From an uncultured Bacteroidota bacterium (lineage in GTDB: Bacteria; Bacteroidota; Bacteroidia; Chitinophagales; Chitinophagaceae): a DNA stretch of 64,000 bases. Shown here one piece after another: positions 29,441 through 39,916 of this stretch (the first letter of the stretch is position 1; the number at the start of each line of letters is the position of its first letter). The DNA is taken from positions 1-64,000 of the forward strand of contig CAIMDZ010000102.1 in NCBI GenBank assembly GCA_903839875.1, in the 5' to 3' direction. Under the pieces are notes generated by a model. It had not been told where the DNA came from, searched no databases, and worked only from the letters and a program-made list of their open reading frames with translations. Both the position numbers and the translations under genes were made by a program.

Positions 29441-32400
29441 TCACCTGAATAATTGGTAATTAATACCAACCGTAGATCCGCTAAGCATTACATGCACACC
29501 TGTTCCGCCTGTACAATAATTTCCGCCACCGGTTACTGTAAAAACAATTGGCAATGGATTAACTGTAATTAATGAGCTTCCGGTCATATTATTGCTGCAG
29601 GTAGTAGTAGAACTAAGGGCTATTACTGTATAGGTTCCTCCTGCAGTTTTCAATCCGAAATCAAGAGCGCTGCCCGTACCTGTCATTGGAGAGCCTGCCG
29701 GTATACCTGAGAGGCTTAACTGGTAACTGATTCCAGGGTCCGATCCGTCAAGACCAATGTGAACGCCTGTTCCACCTGCACAATAACTGCCACCACCGGT
29801 AACGTTATAGGAGGTTGGTAAAGCGCTGATAGTAACAATGGCGCTGCCATTCATGTTATTCGAACAGAAAGTTGTTCCGCTGGTTGCAATTACTGTATAA
29901 GTTCCGGTTAATTCAAGACCAAAGTCTATTACAAGACCTGTCCCTGCAATTGTAGTGCCGGCCGGCCCGGTAGTATTATATAATTGGTAGCTTGTACCCA
30001 GGTCTGATCCGCTTAATCCAACATGAACGCCTGCGCCGCCGGGGCAATAATTTCCGGTACCGGTAACGTTAAATGCTGCCGGTAATGACGAAATCCCTAC
30101 GGCTACACTGCCTGTCATACCTGCCGAACAACCTGTGACCGCATCTGTTGCAACAACAGTATACGTGCCGGGCGCTGTTTGCAGACCAAAGTCAATGATA
30201 AGTCCGGTTCCCGGGATTACAGGTCCTATTGTAGAGCTGCCATTAAATAACTGGTAGTTGATGCCTGTTTCTGATCCGTTAATATAAACATGTACACCTG
30301 TGCCGCCGGGGCAATAATTACCACCGCCGGTAACTAAATGAAGTACCGGGAGTGGATTAATATTAACATTAGTGCTTCCACCCATGTTTGTGGTGCAACC
30401 TGTTACAGTATTGGTGGCAATAATATTATACGTTCCTACTGAGGTCTGCATGCCGAAATCAAGTGAAGACCCTGTTCCTACCAATGGAGGACCTACAAGG
30501 GAACTCCCTAAATAAAGCTGGTAGTTTGTTCCAACCGCTGATCCGCTTAGTCCTATATCAACTCCGGGTGTTCCAAAACAATAATTTCCGCCACCTGTGA
30601 GTAAAAAGATTGCAGGCAACGGATTAATACTAACAACTGCACTGCCGGCCATTGTGTTGGTACATGAGGTAGCGGTATTGGTAGCAACGATCGTATACGT
30701 TCCGGGAGCGGTACGTAAACCAAAATCAAGAGCTGCACCAGTACCTGACATAGGCAAGGTTACCGGCAAACCTGAATTGTAAAGCACATAACCGATGCCG
30801 GGTGTGGAAGCGCTAAGTCCGATATGCACGCCTGTGCCGCCGGTACAATAACTGCCGCCGCCTGTTACATTAAATGCCGTTGGTAGCGGGTTCACCCCTA
30901 CAACAACACTGCCTGACATTGTGTTGGAACATCCAGTAACTGTATTGGTAGCTATAACAGTGTAGGTTCCGGCAACTGTCTGAGGGCCGAAACTAATGGA
31001 TGTACCGGATCCTGGTATTGCAGTACCTATAGGCGTTGAACCGTTAATTAATTGATAACTTACGCCGATAGTTGATGTGTTCAAACCTACAACTGATCCG
31101 GAACTGCCTGCGCAATAACCGCCGCCGCCTGTAACATTATAAGCGGTTGGCAAGGGGTTAACAGTAACAACAACACTTCCGGTCATGTTGCCTGAACATC
31201 CTGTAGTTGTATTGATGCCCACAACTGTATAGGTACCCGCTACAGTTCTTAATCCAAAATCAATGGCCGATCCTGTACCGGCAACTGGTGAACCAGACAG
31301 ACTGGTACCGCTGATATACAACTGGTAACTGACTCCGGTAATGGAACCACTGACGCCAATATGCACGCCTGTACCGCCTGCACAATAACCGCCACCGCCT
31401 GTTACTGCAGATGCCGGTGGTAACGGATTAATGTTAACCGATGCACTGCTACTCATTATGTTTGTGCAGCTTGTTGTTGGATTGGTTGCAACTACGGTAT
31501 ACGAACCTGCCGCGGTTTTCAATCCGAAATCAAGTCCGAATCCTGTACCTGCTACAAAGGTCCCGGATGGTGAACTGCCTGCAAATAACTGATAATTTAC
31601 GCCTGTTGTGGAGCTTGTTGTTCCTATATGAACACCTGTTCCACCCGCGCAATAACTTCCGCCACCTGTAACTGCGAAAATAACAGGCAATGGATTGATA
31701 CTAACAGTTACGCCACCGGTCATTGTTGAAATACATCCTGTTATGCTGTTTGTTGCAGTTATGCTATAAAAACCCGCAGCTGTTTCTAATCCGAAATCAA
31801 TGGCAGAACCGGTTCCTGCTGACGCGCTCCACAGTGAGGATCCATTATACAACTGGTAAATAATTCCGGGTTCTGAAGAGTTAAGTCCGACATGAACACC
31901 TGACCCGCCTGAACAATATCCTCCGCCACCGGTAACGGTATAGAGATTAGGTAATGGATTGGTGGAAACTGATGCGCTTCCACTCATATTCATTGTGCAA
32001 CCGGTGGTCGCATTGGTTGCGGAAATGGTATAAGAACCAACAATGGTAAATAATCCGAAATCAAGCGAAACTCCTGTACCGGCTATTGGAGCGCCAACAG
32101 CAGTTGTGCCACGGTAAATCTGGTAATTAACACCAACGGTGGAAGCATTAAGCCCGATATGAACACCAGTACCTCCAACACAATATGCACCACCACCTGT
32201 TACATTAAATACCGTTGGTAAAACATTCACAACAACTGTTGCGGAACCCGCCATAGTACTAATACAACCTGTGGTTGTATTGGTAGCAACTACAGTGTAG
32301 CTTCCGCCTGCAGTTATTGGGGATACAAATGAGAATGCTGACCCTGTACCGGATACAACTGCACCGGAAACCGGTGATCCGCCAAAATATAACTGGTAGC

Positions 32401-35284
32401 TAACACCAGCATCTGAACCACTTAATCCTACAGTAACTCCGGAACCTCCTGAACAATATGCCCCCCCTCCTGTCACACTGTAAACAGTAGGTAAAAGATT
32501 GGTACTTATTGTAACACTGCCGCTCATATTATTCACACAGCCTGTTGTTGTATTGGTTGCAAATACGGTATAAGTACCGGTTGCTGTTAACAACCCAAAA
32601 TCAAGCGCAGCGCCTGTTCCGGAAACGGGGGAACCAATGGCGGTCGTCCCGTTAAATAACTGGTAATTGACGCCTATAGTTGACGTACCTAACCCAACAT
32701 GCACACCTGTTCCGCCAGTGCAATAACTGCCACCGCCGGTAACTGAAAATGCAGTAGGTAACGGGTTAATAACAACTGTGGCAGATCCGGTCATTGTAGT
32801 TGCACATGCGCTGCCGGGGTTGGCAATAACAGAATAGGTTCCCGCAGTTGCCATTGGTGGAAAACTGAAACCATAGCCTACGCCTGAGATTGCTGTACCT
32901 GCCAATGCAGATCCATTAAATAAACGATAGCTGACTCCTGCATCTGATCCCGACAATCCGATACTTACCCCTGTGCCTCCGGCGCAATATCCGCCACCAC
33001 CGGTAACCGTATATACATTTGGAGTTCCTGTAACCCCGAATACAGCGGTTGCTATACAACCTGTGGAAGCCACGGTATAAGTAATAGTGGAGACTCCTGA
33101 TCCAATACTTGTAGCTACGCCGGAAATTGAACCAATAGTGGCTACCCCGGTATTACTGCTCGACCACGTTCCGCCAGGGGTGGCATCAGTTAAGGAGGAG
33201 GTAATACCTGTAGCACAAACACCAAGCACACCAAGTATAGGTGCCATGCTATTGACTGTCATAGTTTGGGTTGCGGAACATCCTGCAGCAGATGTATAAG
33301 AGATAACTGGATTCCCTCCTGCTATACCAGTAACAACCCCCGAAGAGGAACCCACGGTAGCTAAAGAAGTATTACTGCTGCTCCACGTACCGCCTGTAGT
33401 AGCATCACCTAATGCTGTAGTAAAGCCTGGACAAACACTTGATGTTCCGGTTATGGAAGCTGGACTCGCGTTAACTGTTACTGGTAGTGTTGAAATACAA
33501 CCACCCGGCAGTGTGTAAGTAATAGTTGCTGTTCCAGACGTAAGCCCGGTAACAAGGCCCGTTGACGAACCCACAGAAGCTTGCGCCGGATTACTGCTGC
33601 TCCATGTACCGCCTGAAGTCGAATGAGTGAATGGGGTGGCATTGCCTATGCAAACGATTGATGTACCGGTAATGGCTGCGATTGGTACAACGGTAACCGT
33701 AGCAATGGAAGTTGCTCCACCTATGGTGTAAGTAATTATGGATGTTCCGCCTGATAATCCGGTAACTATACCGGAAATGGAACCAATAGCTGCAACTGTC
33801 GGGCTGCCGCTGCTCCATGTACCACCGGAAATAGAGTCTGTTAATGTTGATGATAAACCCGGGCATACACTAAGGTTTCCTGATATGCCGCCCATAATAC
33901 CGAAAATATAGTCTCCTGCTAATGAAGCCAGGGGCACGCCTGTAGTGGTAGCGGAAGTAGTGGGAGATGTGTTATTGGTTGTTTGATAAGGCCCAAGCCA
34001 TGAAGAAGCTGAATAATTCCGGGTAACAAATCCGCTGTTACCTGCCCCGCCGAGAATATCGCCTGAAGGATACGTGGCCAACGGAATTACGGTAGCGGGT
34101 CCTGCGGCTCCTGAATTGGTTATGGTCCAGTAATCGTTTACCATCTGACCACCTCGTAACCCTGATGTACCCACCGAAGCGTGCAATCCATGTGTAACGG
34201 CAACTCCGAGACTCCCGGAGCTACCGGAAGAGCTAAGTGTCAGCTGCATTGGCGTATATGTCGTACTATAGCCTACTTCATAGTTAATGGCTGAATTCCC
34301 GGAAATAGTTTTCATTAAAGTTCCTATTACATAGTTGGAGGACCCTGCCCCGCTTATCGCTGTTGATACGCCCGGAATAGTAAGAGAATTACTCCCTGTA
34401 TTGAGGTTACCCGCAATAAAAGTAAGAGCGCCGGTAGTATTGGTATTGGCAGTGCTTTGTGAAAGTGTAACGCCGGCAGCGTTATTGATAATAAGCTTAG
34501 CGGGAGATACAAGCGATGCGGGCATCAATGAGCCGGTAACCTGTGCTGCAGTGCCGGTAAATCCATAAGTGGCGCCGGTAGCAAAAGTAGTTCCGCCTGT
34601 TGATACAATAGCTGAATTAACACCGCCTGCCATGCCGGTATAAAGTGTAGCGCCACTGTTTAAGACAAAAGGACATGAGCCGCCAAAAGAATAAGTACCG
34701 CAATCAAGAGTACCGCTAATTGAAAATGTAGAGGATGATGTATTCCAGGTATTATTGGCAGTAAACGCTACCGTAACACCTGTATTAACATACATGTAAG
34801 TATAATTGCCGGAGCCTGTGGTTGTCATGGTACAATGTTGCGGGCTCGAAAGCGAAGATGCAGTATTGGTAAAGTAAAAATAATTCCATGATGGCGGATT
34901 CGTCATAACTGACGTACCTGAAGCACTAAAATCACCGCTGACATAAAAATAATTAGCAGTTTCACCATAAAGATTAGTAGAGCCTGTAAGGGAGAGATTA
35001 TAACAATTTATGGTACCGAAATAGTCATAAAATGTGACACTGCTTAATTGTAGAGTAGTGCCTGTGCCTAACGTCCATGTGCCACTGCCGCCGCTCATGT
35101 TCGTCTGCATGATAAAAACATCTCCGGAGGTAGTGAAGTTTGTGGGTGACGATCCCGTTCCGGTGCTGACACTATTCCAGTTCGATGTACTGGAAGGGTC
35201 TCCTGTACCTTGGGAATACCACGTTGTTGCAAAGCCTGTAACATGAAGGCTGATAAGGACGAATAAAAAATAAATTTTCTTCAT
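29441..35284 (-). CDS. 5' portion: signal peptide, N-terminal domain, BIG2-like repeats and 14 Cys-containing ~77-aa repeats
   Basis: 1947-aa ORF ending ...VGINYQLFR*; repeat theme VTGGGxYCxGGxGVHVGLxGSxxGVxYQLYxG. Confidence 0.85.
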   Translation of the reverse strand: MKKIYFLFVLISLHVTGFATTWYSQGTGDPSSTSNWNSVSTGTGSSPTNFTTSGDVFIMQTNMSGGSGTWTLGTGTTLQLSSVTFYDYFGTINCYNLSLTGSTNLYGETANYFYVSGDFSASGTSVMTNPPSWNYFYFTNTASSLSSPQHCTMTTTGSGNYTYMYVNTGVTVAFTANNTWNTSSSTFSISGTLDCGTYSFGGSCPFVLNSGATLYTGMAGGVNSAIVSTGGTTFATGATYGFTGTAAQVTGSLMPASLVSPAKLIINNAAGVTLSQSTANTNTTGALTFIAGNLNTGSNSLTIPGVSTAISGAGSSNYVIGTLMKTISGNSAINYEVGYSTTYTPMQLTLSSSGSSGSLGVAVTHGLHASVGTSGLRGGQMVNDYWTITNSGAAGPATVIPLATYPSGDILGGAGNSGFVTRNYSASSWLGPYQTTNNTSPTTSATTTGVPLASLAGDYIFGIMGGISGNLSVCPGLSSTLTDSISGGTWSSGSPTVAAIGSISGIVTGLSGGTSIITYTIGGATSIATVTVVPIAAITGTSIVCIGNATPFTHSTSGGTWSSSNPAQASVGSSTGLVTGLTSGTATITYTLPGGCISTLPVTVNASPASITGTSSVCPGFTTALGDATTGGTWSSSNTSLATVGSSSGVVTGIAGGNPVISYTSAAGCSATQTMTVNSMAPILGVLGVCATGITSSLTDATPGGTWSSSNTGVATIGSISGVATSIGSGVSTITYTVASTGCIATAVFGVTGTPNVYTVTGGGGYCAGGTGVSIGLSGSDAGVSYRLFNGSALAGTAISGVGYGFSFPPMATAGTYSVIANPGSACATTMTGSATVVINPLPTAFSVTGGGSYCTGGTGVHVGLGTSTIGVNYQLFNGTTAIGSPVSGTGAALDFGLLTATGTYTVFATNTTTGCVNNMSGSVTISTNLLPTVYSVTGGGAYCSGGSGVTVGLSGSDAGVSYQLYFGGSPVSGAVVSGTGSAFSFVSPITAGGSYTVVATNTTTGCISTMAGSATVVVNVLPTVFNVTGGGAYCVGGTGVHIGLNASTVGVNYQIYRGTTAVGAPIAGTGVSLDFGLFTIVGSYTISATNATTGCTMNMSGSASVSTNPLPNLYTVTGGGGYCSGGSGVHVGLNSSEPGIIYQLYNGSSLWSASAGTGSAIDFGLETAAGFYSITATNSITGCISTMTGGVTVSINPLPVIFAVTGGGSYCAGGTGVHIGTTSSTTGVNYQLFAGSSPSGTFVAGTGFGLDFGLKTAAGSYTVVATNPTTSCTNIMSSSASVNINPLPPASAVTGGGGYCAGGTGVHIGVSGSITGVSYQLYISGTSLSGSPVAGTGSAIDFGLRTVAGTYTVVGINTTTGCSGNMTGSVVVTVNPLPTAYNVTGGGGYCAGSSGSVVGLNTSTIGVSYQLINGSTPIGTAIPGSGTSISFGPQTVAGTYTVIATNTVTGCSNTMSGSVVVGVNPLPTAFNVTGGGSYCTGGTGVHIGLSASTPGIGYVLYNSGLPVTLPMSGTGAALDFGLRTAPGTYTIVATNTATSCTNTMAGSAVVSINPLPAIFLLTGGGNYCFGTPGVDIGLSGSAVGTNYQLYLGSSLVGPPLVGTGSSLDFGMQTSVGTYNIIATNTVTGCTTNMGGSTNVNINPLPVLHLVTGGGNYCPGGTGVHVYINGSETGINYQLFNGSSTIGPVIPGTGLIIDFGLQTAPGTYTVVATDAVTGCSAGMTGSVAVGISSLPAAFNVTGTGNYCPGGAGVHVGLSGSDLGTSYQLYNTTGPAGTTIAGTGLVIDFGLELTGTYTVIATSGTTFCSNNMNGSAIVTISALPTSYNVTGGGSYCAGGTGVHIGLDGSDPGISYQLSLSGIPAGSPMTGTGSALDFGLKTAGGTYTVIALSSTTTCSNNMTGSSLITVNPLPIVFTVTGGGNYCTGGTGVHVMLSGSTVGINYQLFR

Positions 35285-35600
35285 AGAATAATTTTAAAAA
35301 ACAGTTAAATAATAGGATTCAAAGGGGTTTAAAAATACAATTATGCCACTAAAATATATAATATTTTTAAGCGTTATTAAAATCTGACAGCAAGATAATG
35401 AATTTTGACAATAAAAGAAAAAATCCACATGGTTTTTTACTAACAAAATTTAAAAACTACATATAACCATCTTTTAAATTAAATATAAAATAAATTTCCT
35501 GCAATTCTAATCGCCAAAAATAAAATAAAAATACTCATTAATTTACCTGCCTTAGTGAATAAGTTGCAGGTGAGGTAAAACTTCTTTTTTCTTTCTACCA

Positions 35601-35674
35601 TTTACTATTTACTTTTGACTTTAGACCCTGCCTACCGGCAGGCAGGTTTCGACTAAGGACTTCCGACTAAAGAA
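35601..35674 (+). repeat. GACTTTA-type tract interrupted by a CCTGCC..GGCAGG palindrome
   Basis: tttgactttagaccctgcctaccggcaggcaggtttcgactaaggacttccgactaaag immediately before ATG 35678. Confidence 0.55.
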
Positions 35675-35677
35675 TTA

Positions 35678-37498
35678 ATGAGCGATAATTACATAGTTTC
35701 AGCACGTAAATACCGCCCCCAGACGTTTGATACGGTGGTGGGTCAGGAGCATATTACCACTACACTGAAGAATGCCATAAAGAACCAGCACCTGGCGCAT
35801 GCCTATCTTTTTTGCGGACCAAGGGGTGTGGGTAAAACCACCTGTGCACGTATTCTGGCAAAGACCATCAACTGCGAAAACCCCTCCGCTGATATGGAGG
35901 CATGTGGGGTGTGTAATACATGCCTGAGCTTTAATAACAATTCGTCCTTTAATGTTTTTGAACTGGATGCGGCAAGCAATAACTCGGTGGATGATATCCG
36001 GGAACTGACCAACCAGGTACGGTTTGCTCCGCAGCAGGGCAAATACAAGGTCTATATAATTGATGAGGTGCACATGCTGAGCGCTTCGGCATTTAATGCC
36101 TTCCTGAAAACCCTGGAAGAACCCCCACCCTACGCTATCTTCATCCTCGCTACTACCGAAAAGCATAAGATACTCCCTACCATCCTCAGCCGCTGCCAGA
36201 TATTTGACTTCAGGCGCATTACTACGCACGATATTACTGCCCATCTGCAAAGTATAGCTGTTAAGGAAAAAATGGTAGCACAGGAAGCCGCCCTGCATAT
36301 CATAGCACAGAAGAGTGAAGGGTGTATGCGCGACGCCCTTTCTATGCTCGACCGTATTGCCAGCTTTACCAATGGTTTGCTCACCTACAGCAATACCATG
36401 GAGCACCTGAACCTGCTGGATGCCGATTTTTACTTCCGCCTCACAGACAGTATGCTCAGCCAGGATGTGGCAGGTTCTTTATTACAACTGGATGAAGCAT
36501 TGGAAAAAGGTTTTGAAGGCGATGTGATCATTAATGGACTTGCAGAATATTTCCGCAACCTGCTTCTTTGCAAAGACCATCGAATGGTAAAGCTGCTTGA
36601 TGTGCCAAATGACCTCCGGCCTCTGTATCATGAAAAAGCCAACCAGGCGCCCCCTTCATTCATTATTTCGGCATTAAATGTAATTAACGATAGTGAACTT
36701 AATTACAAAACAGCTACCAATAAACGGCTGCATATAGAAATGTGCCTGATTCGGTTATGCTATCTTTTGCAGGCTGTTTCAGGTGCTCAGGTATCTGTTG
36801 GAGGCACGCAGGTACCGGATCATAGCGATGTAAAAAAAAACAGCAATAGTATAAATAATGCTTCTGCTCAGGTACCAAAAGATGAATTAATAACTTTAAA
36901 TAAAGCGACAAAATCAACTGACTATCAACAAAGTAATATAAACGAACAAAAAAATCAGGTAGCGCCTGCCAAACCGGAAGTTACTCCACAACCCGTACCT
37001 GTAACCACCTCAATTAATACTCCGATACCAGCTAACAACCGCCGTTTATCCAAAAATATATTGGATGACATAGACAAAAAAGTAATTGATGCTACTGCCA
37101 ACAAAGACCGGCAGCAGCAAGCGCTCACGGTTGAATTAGCGGATGGGCTATTCGAAAAATATAAGCAACAATTACAGGCAGCCGGCAAAAATGTTATCTA
37201 TTCCCAGTTCAGTATGATGCGGATAGAAGTTTTGCCACCCGACGAAATAAGGTTAATATCCCCAAGTGATCTTACTGATACCTACGCCAAAGAACAAAGA
37301 ACGCTGCTACTGGATTTTTACAGGGAAGAAACCAAAATTATGGTACGTATCACAACAGAGGTAAAGGAAGATGAATCTGTTATTGCTTCCCAGAATACAG
37401 TGGTGCTGAGCAAAAGCGAAATGTTTGATGTTATGGCGCAGAAAAACCCTAGTTTGGGGAGATTGAAGGATGCGTTGAATTTGAGTATAGAGTACTGA
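35678..37498 (+). CDS. dnaX: DNA polymerase III subunit gamma/tau
   Basis: ARKYRPQTFDTVVGQEHITTTLKNAI; FCGPRGVGKTTCARILAK; four-Cys zinc motif; IDEVHMLS. Confidence 0.95.
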   Translation: MSDNYIVSARKYRPQTFDTVVGQEHITTTLKNAIKNQHLAHAYLFCGPRGVGKTTCARILAKTINCENPSADMEACGVCNTCLSFNNNSSFNVFELDAASNNSVDDIRELTNQVRFAPQQGKYKVYIIDEVHMLSASAFNAFLKTLEEPPPYAIFILATTEKHKILPTILSRCQIFDFRRITTHDITAHLQSIAVKEKMVAQEAALHIIAQKSEGCMRDALSMLDRIASFTNGLLTYSNTMEHLNLLDADFYFRLTDSMLSQDVAGSLLQLDEALEKGFEGDVIINGLAEYFRNLLLCKDHRMVKLLDVPNDLRPLYHEKANQAPPSFIISALNVINDSELNYKTATNKRLHIEMCLIRLCYLLQAVSGAQVSVGGTQVPDHSDVKKNSNSINNASAQVPKDELITLNKATKSTDYQQSNINEQKNQVAPAKPEVTPQPVPVTTSINTPIPANNRRLSKNILDDIDKKVIDATANKDRQQQALTVELADGLFEKYKQQLQAAGKNVIYSQFSMMRIEVLPPDEIRLISPSDLTDTYAKEQRTLLLDFYREETKIMVRITTEVKEDESVIASQNTVVLSKSEMFDVMAQKNPSLGRLKDALNLSIEY

Positions 37499-37549
37499 GT
37501 CTGGAGTTGCGTTACGTTCCATCCAGCCTTTTCATAGACACTTTTTGGA

Positions 37550-37933
37550 ATGAAAGACGATAATGAACTTTTGAATCAACGACACTTGTTCGATGTTTTT
37601 GTTGCTGGTTTTCAACTTTTTTGCATGCCATACCCCGTGCAAGAATCTTATTTTGAAGCTTTCATCTATACTCCGGAAGGCGTTATTTCGGCGATTTACG
37701 ATGCACTTGTTTACGTCCCTCAACTGTTGCATAATGGTCTTTTACCAAATGAAATTGAAGATCCATTGTTTAGCTTTGAAAGAAATCTTGATCTCTTCGT
37801 TGACAAGCATGGAGTAGACTTTGATACCATCCATCTTGATGGTCATGAATGGAAATTGCTTAAAGTGAACGCGGCGGAGATTCTTATAAAAATTGGGCAA
37901 AAAGTACAGCGGCCCGATCAGAGGTTGATATAG
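37550..37933 (+). CDS. Hypothetical protein
   Basis: 127-aa ORF, intergenic and not overlapped by a better call. Confidence 0.5.
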   Translation: MKDDNELLNQRHLFDVFVAGFQLFCMPYPVQESYFEAFIYTPEGVISAIYDALVYVPQLLHNGLLPNEIEDPLFSFERNLDLFVDKHGVDFDTIHLDGHEWKLLKVNAAEILIKIGQKVQRPDQRLI

Positions 37934-38099
37934 AGTTTTTTATTCCCAAATTACCTTTATCCAGAATAGGAAGAAAATTCTCTGACTATACGGAATTGTT
38001 TTGAAGCTCTTTTCCAAAAAAAAACAAATCTCCATTCCTGCCTGTCAAACAATCAACTGAATTAGTTACTTTTGACTTTTAAAATTTATAGCAAAATAT

Positions 38100-39425
38100 A
38101 TGGCTGAAGCGATCAGAATGCCGCTGTTGAGTGATACAATGAAGGAAGGTGTAATAGCGGAATGGCACAAAAAAGTAGGTGATACCGTAAAGTCTGATGA
38201 TATTATTGCCGAGGTGGAAACAGATAAAGCCACTATGGAGGTTATGCCCTATGTAGATGGCACACTGTTATACATTGGTGTGGAGAAAGGAAAGGGCGTA
38301 CCTGTAAATGGTATCATGGCCATAGTAGGTAAGCCCGGCGAGGATTTTCAGTCCATACTGGAGAAAGAGAAAGGAGGCCTCACCCCGGCCCTCTCCAAAG
38401 GAGAGGGAGGTGTTACACCCCCTGCGCAAGTAAAGAAAGAACCAGCTAAAGAAGCCCCAAAGGAAGAGCCTAAACAAGAGCAGCCCATAGCCGGGGCCCC
38501 GCAAGAAAAACAACCTGAGCCTGCCCCACAGCCTGAACAAAACACTTCAGGAGATGACCGTATTAAGGCATCTCCGCTTGCAAAAAAAATGGCACAGGAA
38601 AAAGGAGTGGATATACAAGATATAAAAGGAAGTGGCGACAGTGGTCGTATCATTAAACGTGATGTGGATAGTTATACGCCTTCAGCGGCGCCACAAGCTT
38701 CAAAAGCAGTAATGCCTGTAATACCTGCACTACAGGTAGGAACAGAGGGTCATACAGATATCCCGCTGAATCAGATGCGCAGAATTATAGCACAGAAACT
38801 GGCTGAAAGCAAGTTCAGCGCACCACATTTCTACCTCCGCATGACCGTCACTATGGACACAGCTATTGAAGCGCGTAAAGCCATAAATGAAATTGCTCCG
38901 GTAAAAGTTTCATTCAATGACCTGGTGATAAAAGCCTGCGCTATGGCGCTGCGCCTGCACCCTGCTGTGAACAGTTCATGGATGGGTGATTTTATCAGGC
39001 AGAACCATCATATTCATATTGGTACCGCCGTAGCGGTAGAAGACGGACTTATAGTACCGGTAATAAAATTTGCCGACCAGAAGTCATTATCCCAGATAGC
39101 CCAGGAAGCAGGAACATTGATAGACAAAGCACGCACTAAAAAAATTCAGCCTCCGGATTTTACCGGCAATACATTTACCATCTCTAACCTTGGCATGATG
39201 GATATTGACGAATTTACGGCCATCATCAATCCCCCCGATAGCTGTATACTCGCAGTAGGTAAAATAACACCAACACCCGTTGTTGAGAACGGCCAGGTAG
39301 TCATTCGGCAGTTGATGAAACTGACACTCAGTTGTGACCACCGCTCAGTTGACGGCTCAGTTGGAGCTAAATTCCTGCAAACGCTAAAGGCATACCTCGA
39401 AAATCCGGTAACTATGCTGGCATAA
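38100..39425 (+). CDS. Dihydrolipoamide acetyltransferase (E2)
   Basis: Lipoyl motif VETDKATMEV; E3-binding KASPLAKKMAQEKGVDI; catalytic LTLSCDHRSVDGSVGAKFL. Confidence 0.94.
   Translation: MAEAIRMPLLSDTMKEGVIAEWHKKVGDTVKSDDIIAEVETDKATMEVMPYVDGTLLYIGVEKGKGVPVNGIMAIVGKPGEDFQSILEKEKGGLTPALSKGEGGVTPPAQVKKEPAKEAPKEEPKQEQPIAGAPQEKQPEPAPQPEQNTSGDDRIKASPLAKKMAQEKGVDIQDIKGSGDSGRIIKRDVDSYTPSAAPQASKAVMPVIPALQVGTEGHTDIPLNQMRRIIAQKLAESKFSAPHFYLRMTVTMDTAIEARKAINEIAPVKVSFNDLVIKACAMALRLHPAVNSSWMGDFIRQNHHIHIGTAVAVEDGLIVPVIKFADQKSLSQIAQEAGTLIDKARTKKIQPPDFTGNTFTISNLGMMDIDEFTAIINPPDSCILAVGKITPTPVVENGQVVIRQLMKLTLSCDHRSVDGSVGAKFLQTLKAYLENPVTMLA
38371..38417 (+). repeat. REP-like palindrome inserted in frame in the E2 linker
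   Basis: CCCTCTCC-AAA-GGAGAGGG (38389-38407), translated GGLTPALSKGEGGVTPP. Confidence 0.75.
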
Positions 39426-39493
39426 ACAGCTATCCATACATAACAAGGCCTGTTAGTTGAATTTTTATTCCACAATTGGGCAAGTATCAGAAT

Positions 39494-39910
39494 TCAGGTT
39501 TTGCTTATTGCTGCATGCTCAGGCTTCTCTGGTACTATTTTTACAAAGAAGTAAATAACATAAGTAATAGCGCCGATAAAAATAAACAGCAGTATCCACA
39601 TTATTTTTAAACCCTCCGATTTTCGTTCATTTTTTACAACATGAATTATGTAGTAGATCATTAACGAAAGATGAGTTATTAAAGAACCGGCTACCAGTGT
39701 CCATAACTGCCATGAAAAAACCTTGGAAAAATAGACAGGTAAAAATTCCCGTGGATCATCTATACTGCTTATGGTGCCTACCAGTTCAAAAACTATAGAG
39801 ATATAATAAAACAAACACAGGATTCCAAACACAAAGGGCAGGAATGTACATATGCCCAGAAAGAACTTTGAACCTTTTGACATTGCATATATTTTTATTA
39901 AAAGTAACAA
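39494..39910 (-). CDS. Hypothetical multi-span membrane protein
   Basis: 138 aa, several hydrophobic segments. Confidence 0.65.
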   Translation of the reverse strand: MLLLIKIYAMSKGSKFFLGICTFLPFVFGILCLFYYISIVFELVGTISSIDDPREFLPVYFSKVFSWQLWTLVAGSLITHLSLMIYYIIHVVKNERKSEGLKIMWILLFIFIGAITYVIYFFVKIVPEKPEHAAISKT

Positions 39911-39916
39911 AAAAAA

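Larger units (their letters stand above)
26588..35284 (-). pseudogene. Giant tandem-repeat secreted protein gene (2,899 codons) interrupted by a single in-frame TGA
   Basis: ORFs 29441-35284 and 26588-29404 share a reading frame; repeat homology continues across the TGA at 29441-29443; signal peptide at the N-end, type A T9SS tail (LVPNPNKGTFMLKG...GMYILSLRSGSENKVFHLVIEQ) at the C-end. Confidence 0.85.

Noticed and set aside
29404-29441. Frameshift between the two halves of the repeat protein
   Set aside because: Both ORFs are in the same frame and the 36 bp between them translate to the expected repeat; the lesion is a nonsense codon.
26588-34000. ~230-bp periodic DNA resembling a CRISPR or satellite array
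   Set aside because: The periodicity is that of a protein repeat; there are no short identical repeats with unique spacers.
35699-36406. 235-aa minus-strand ORF
   Set aside because: Antisense to dnaX, no recognisable motifs.
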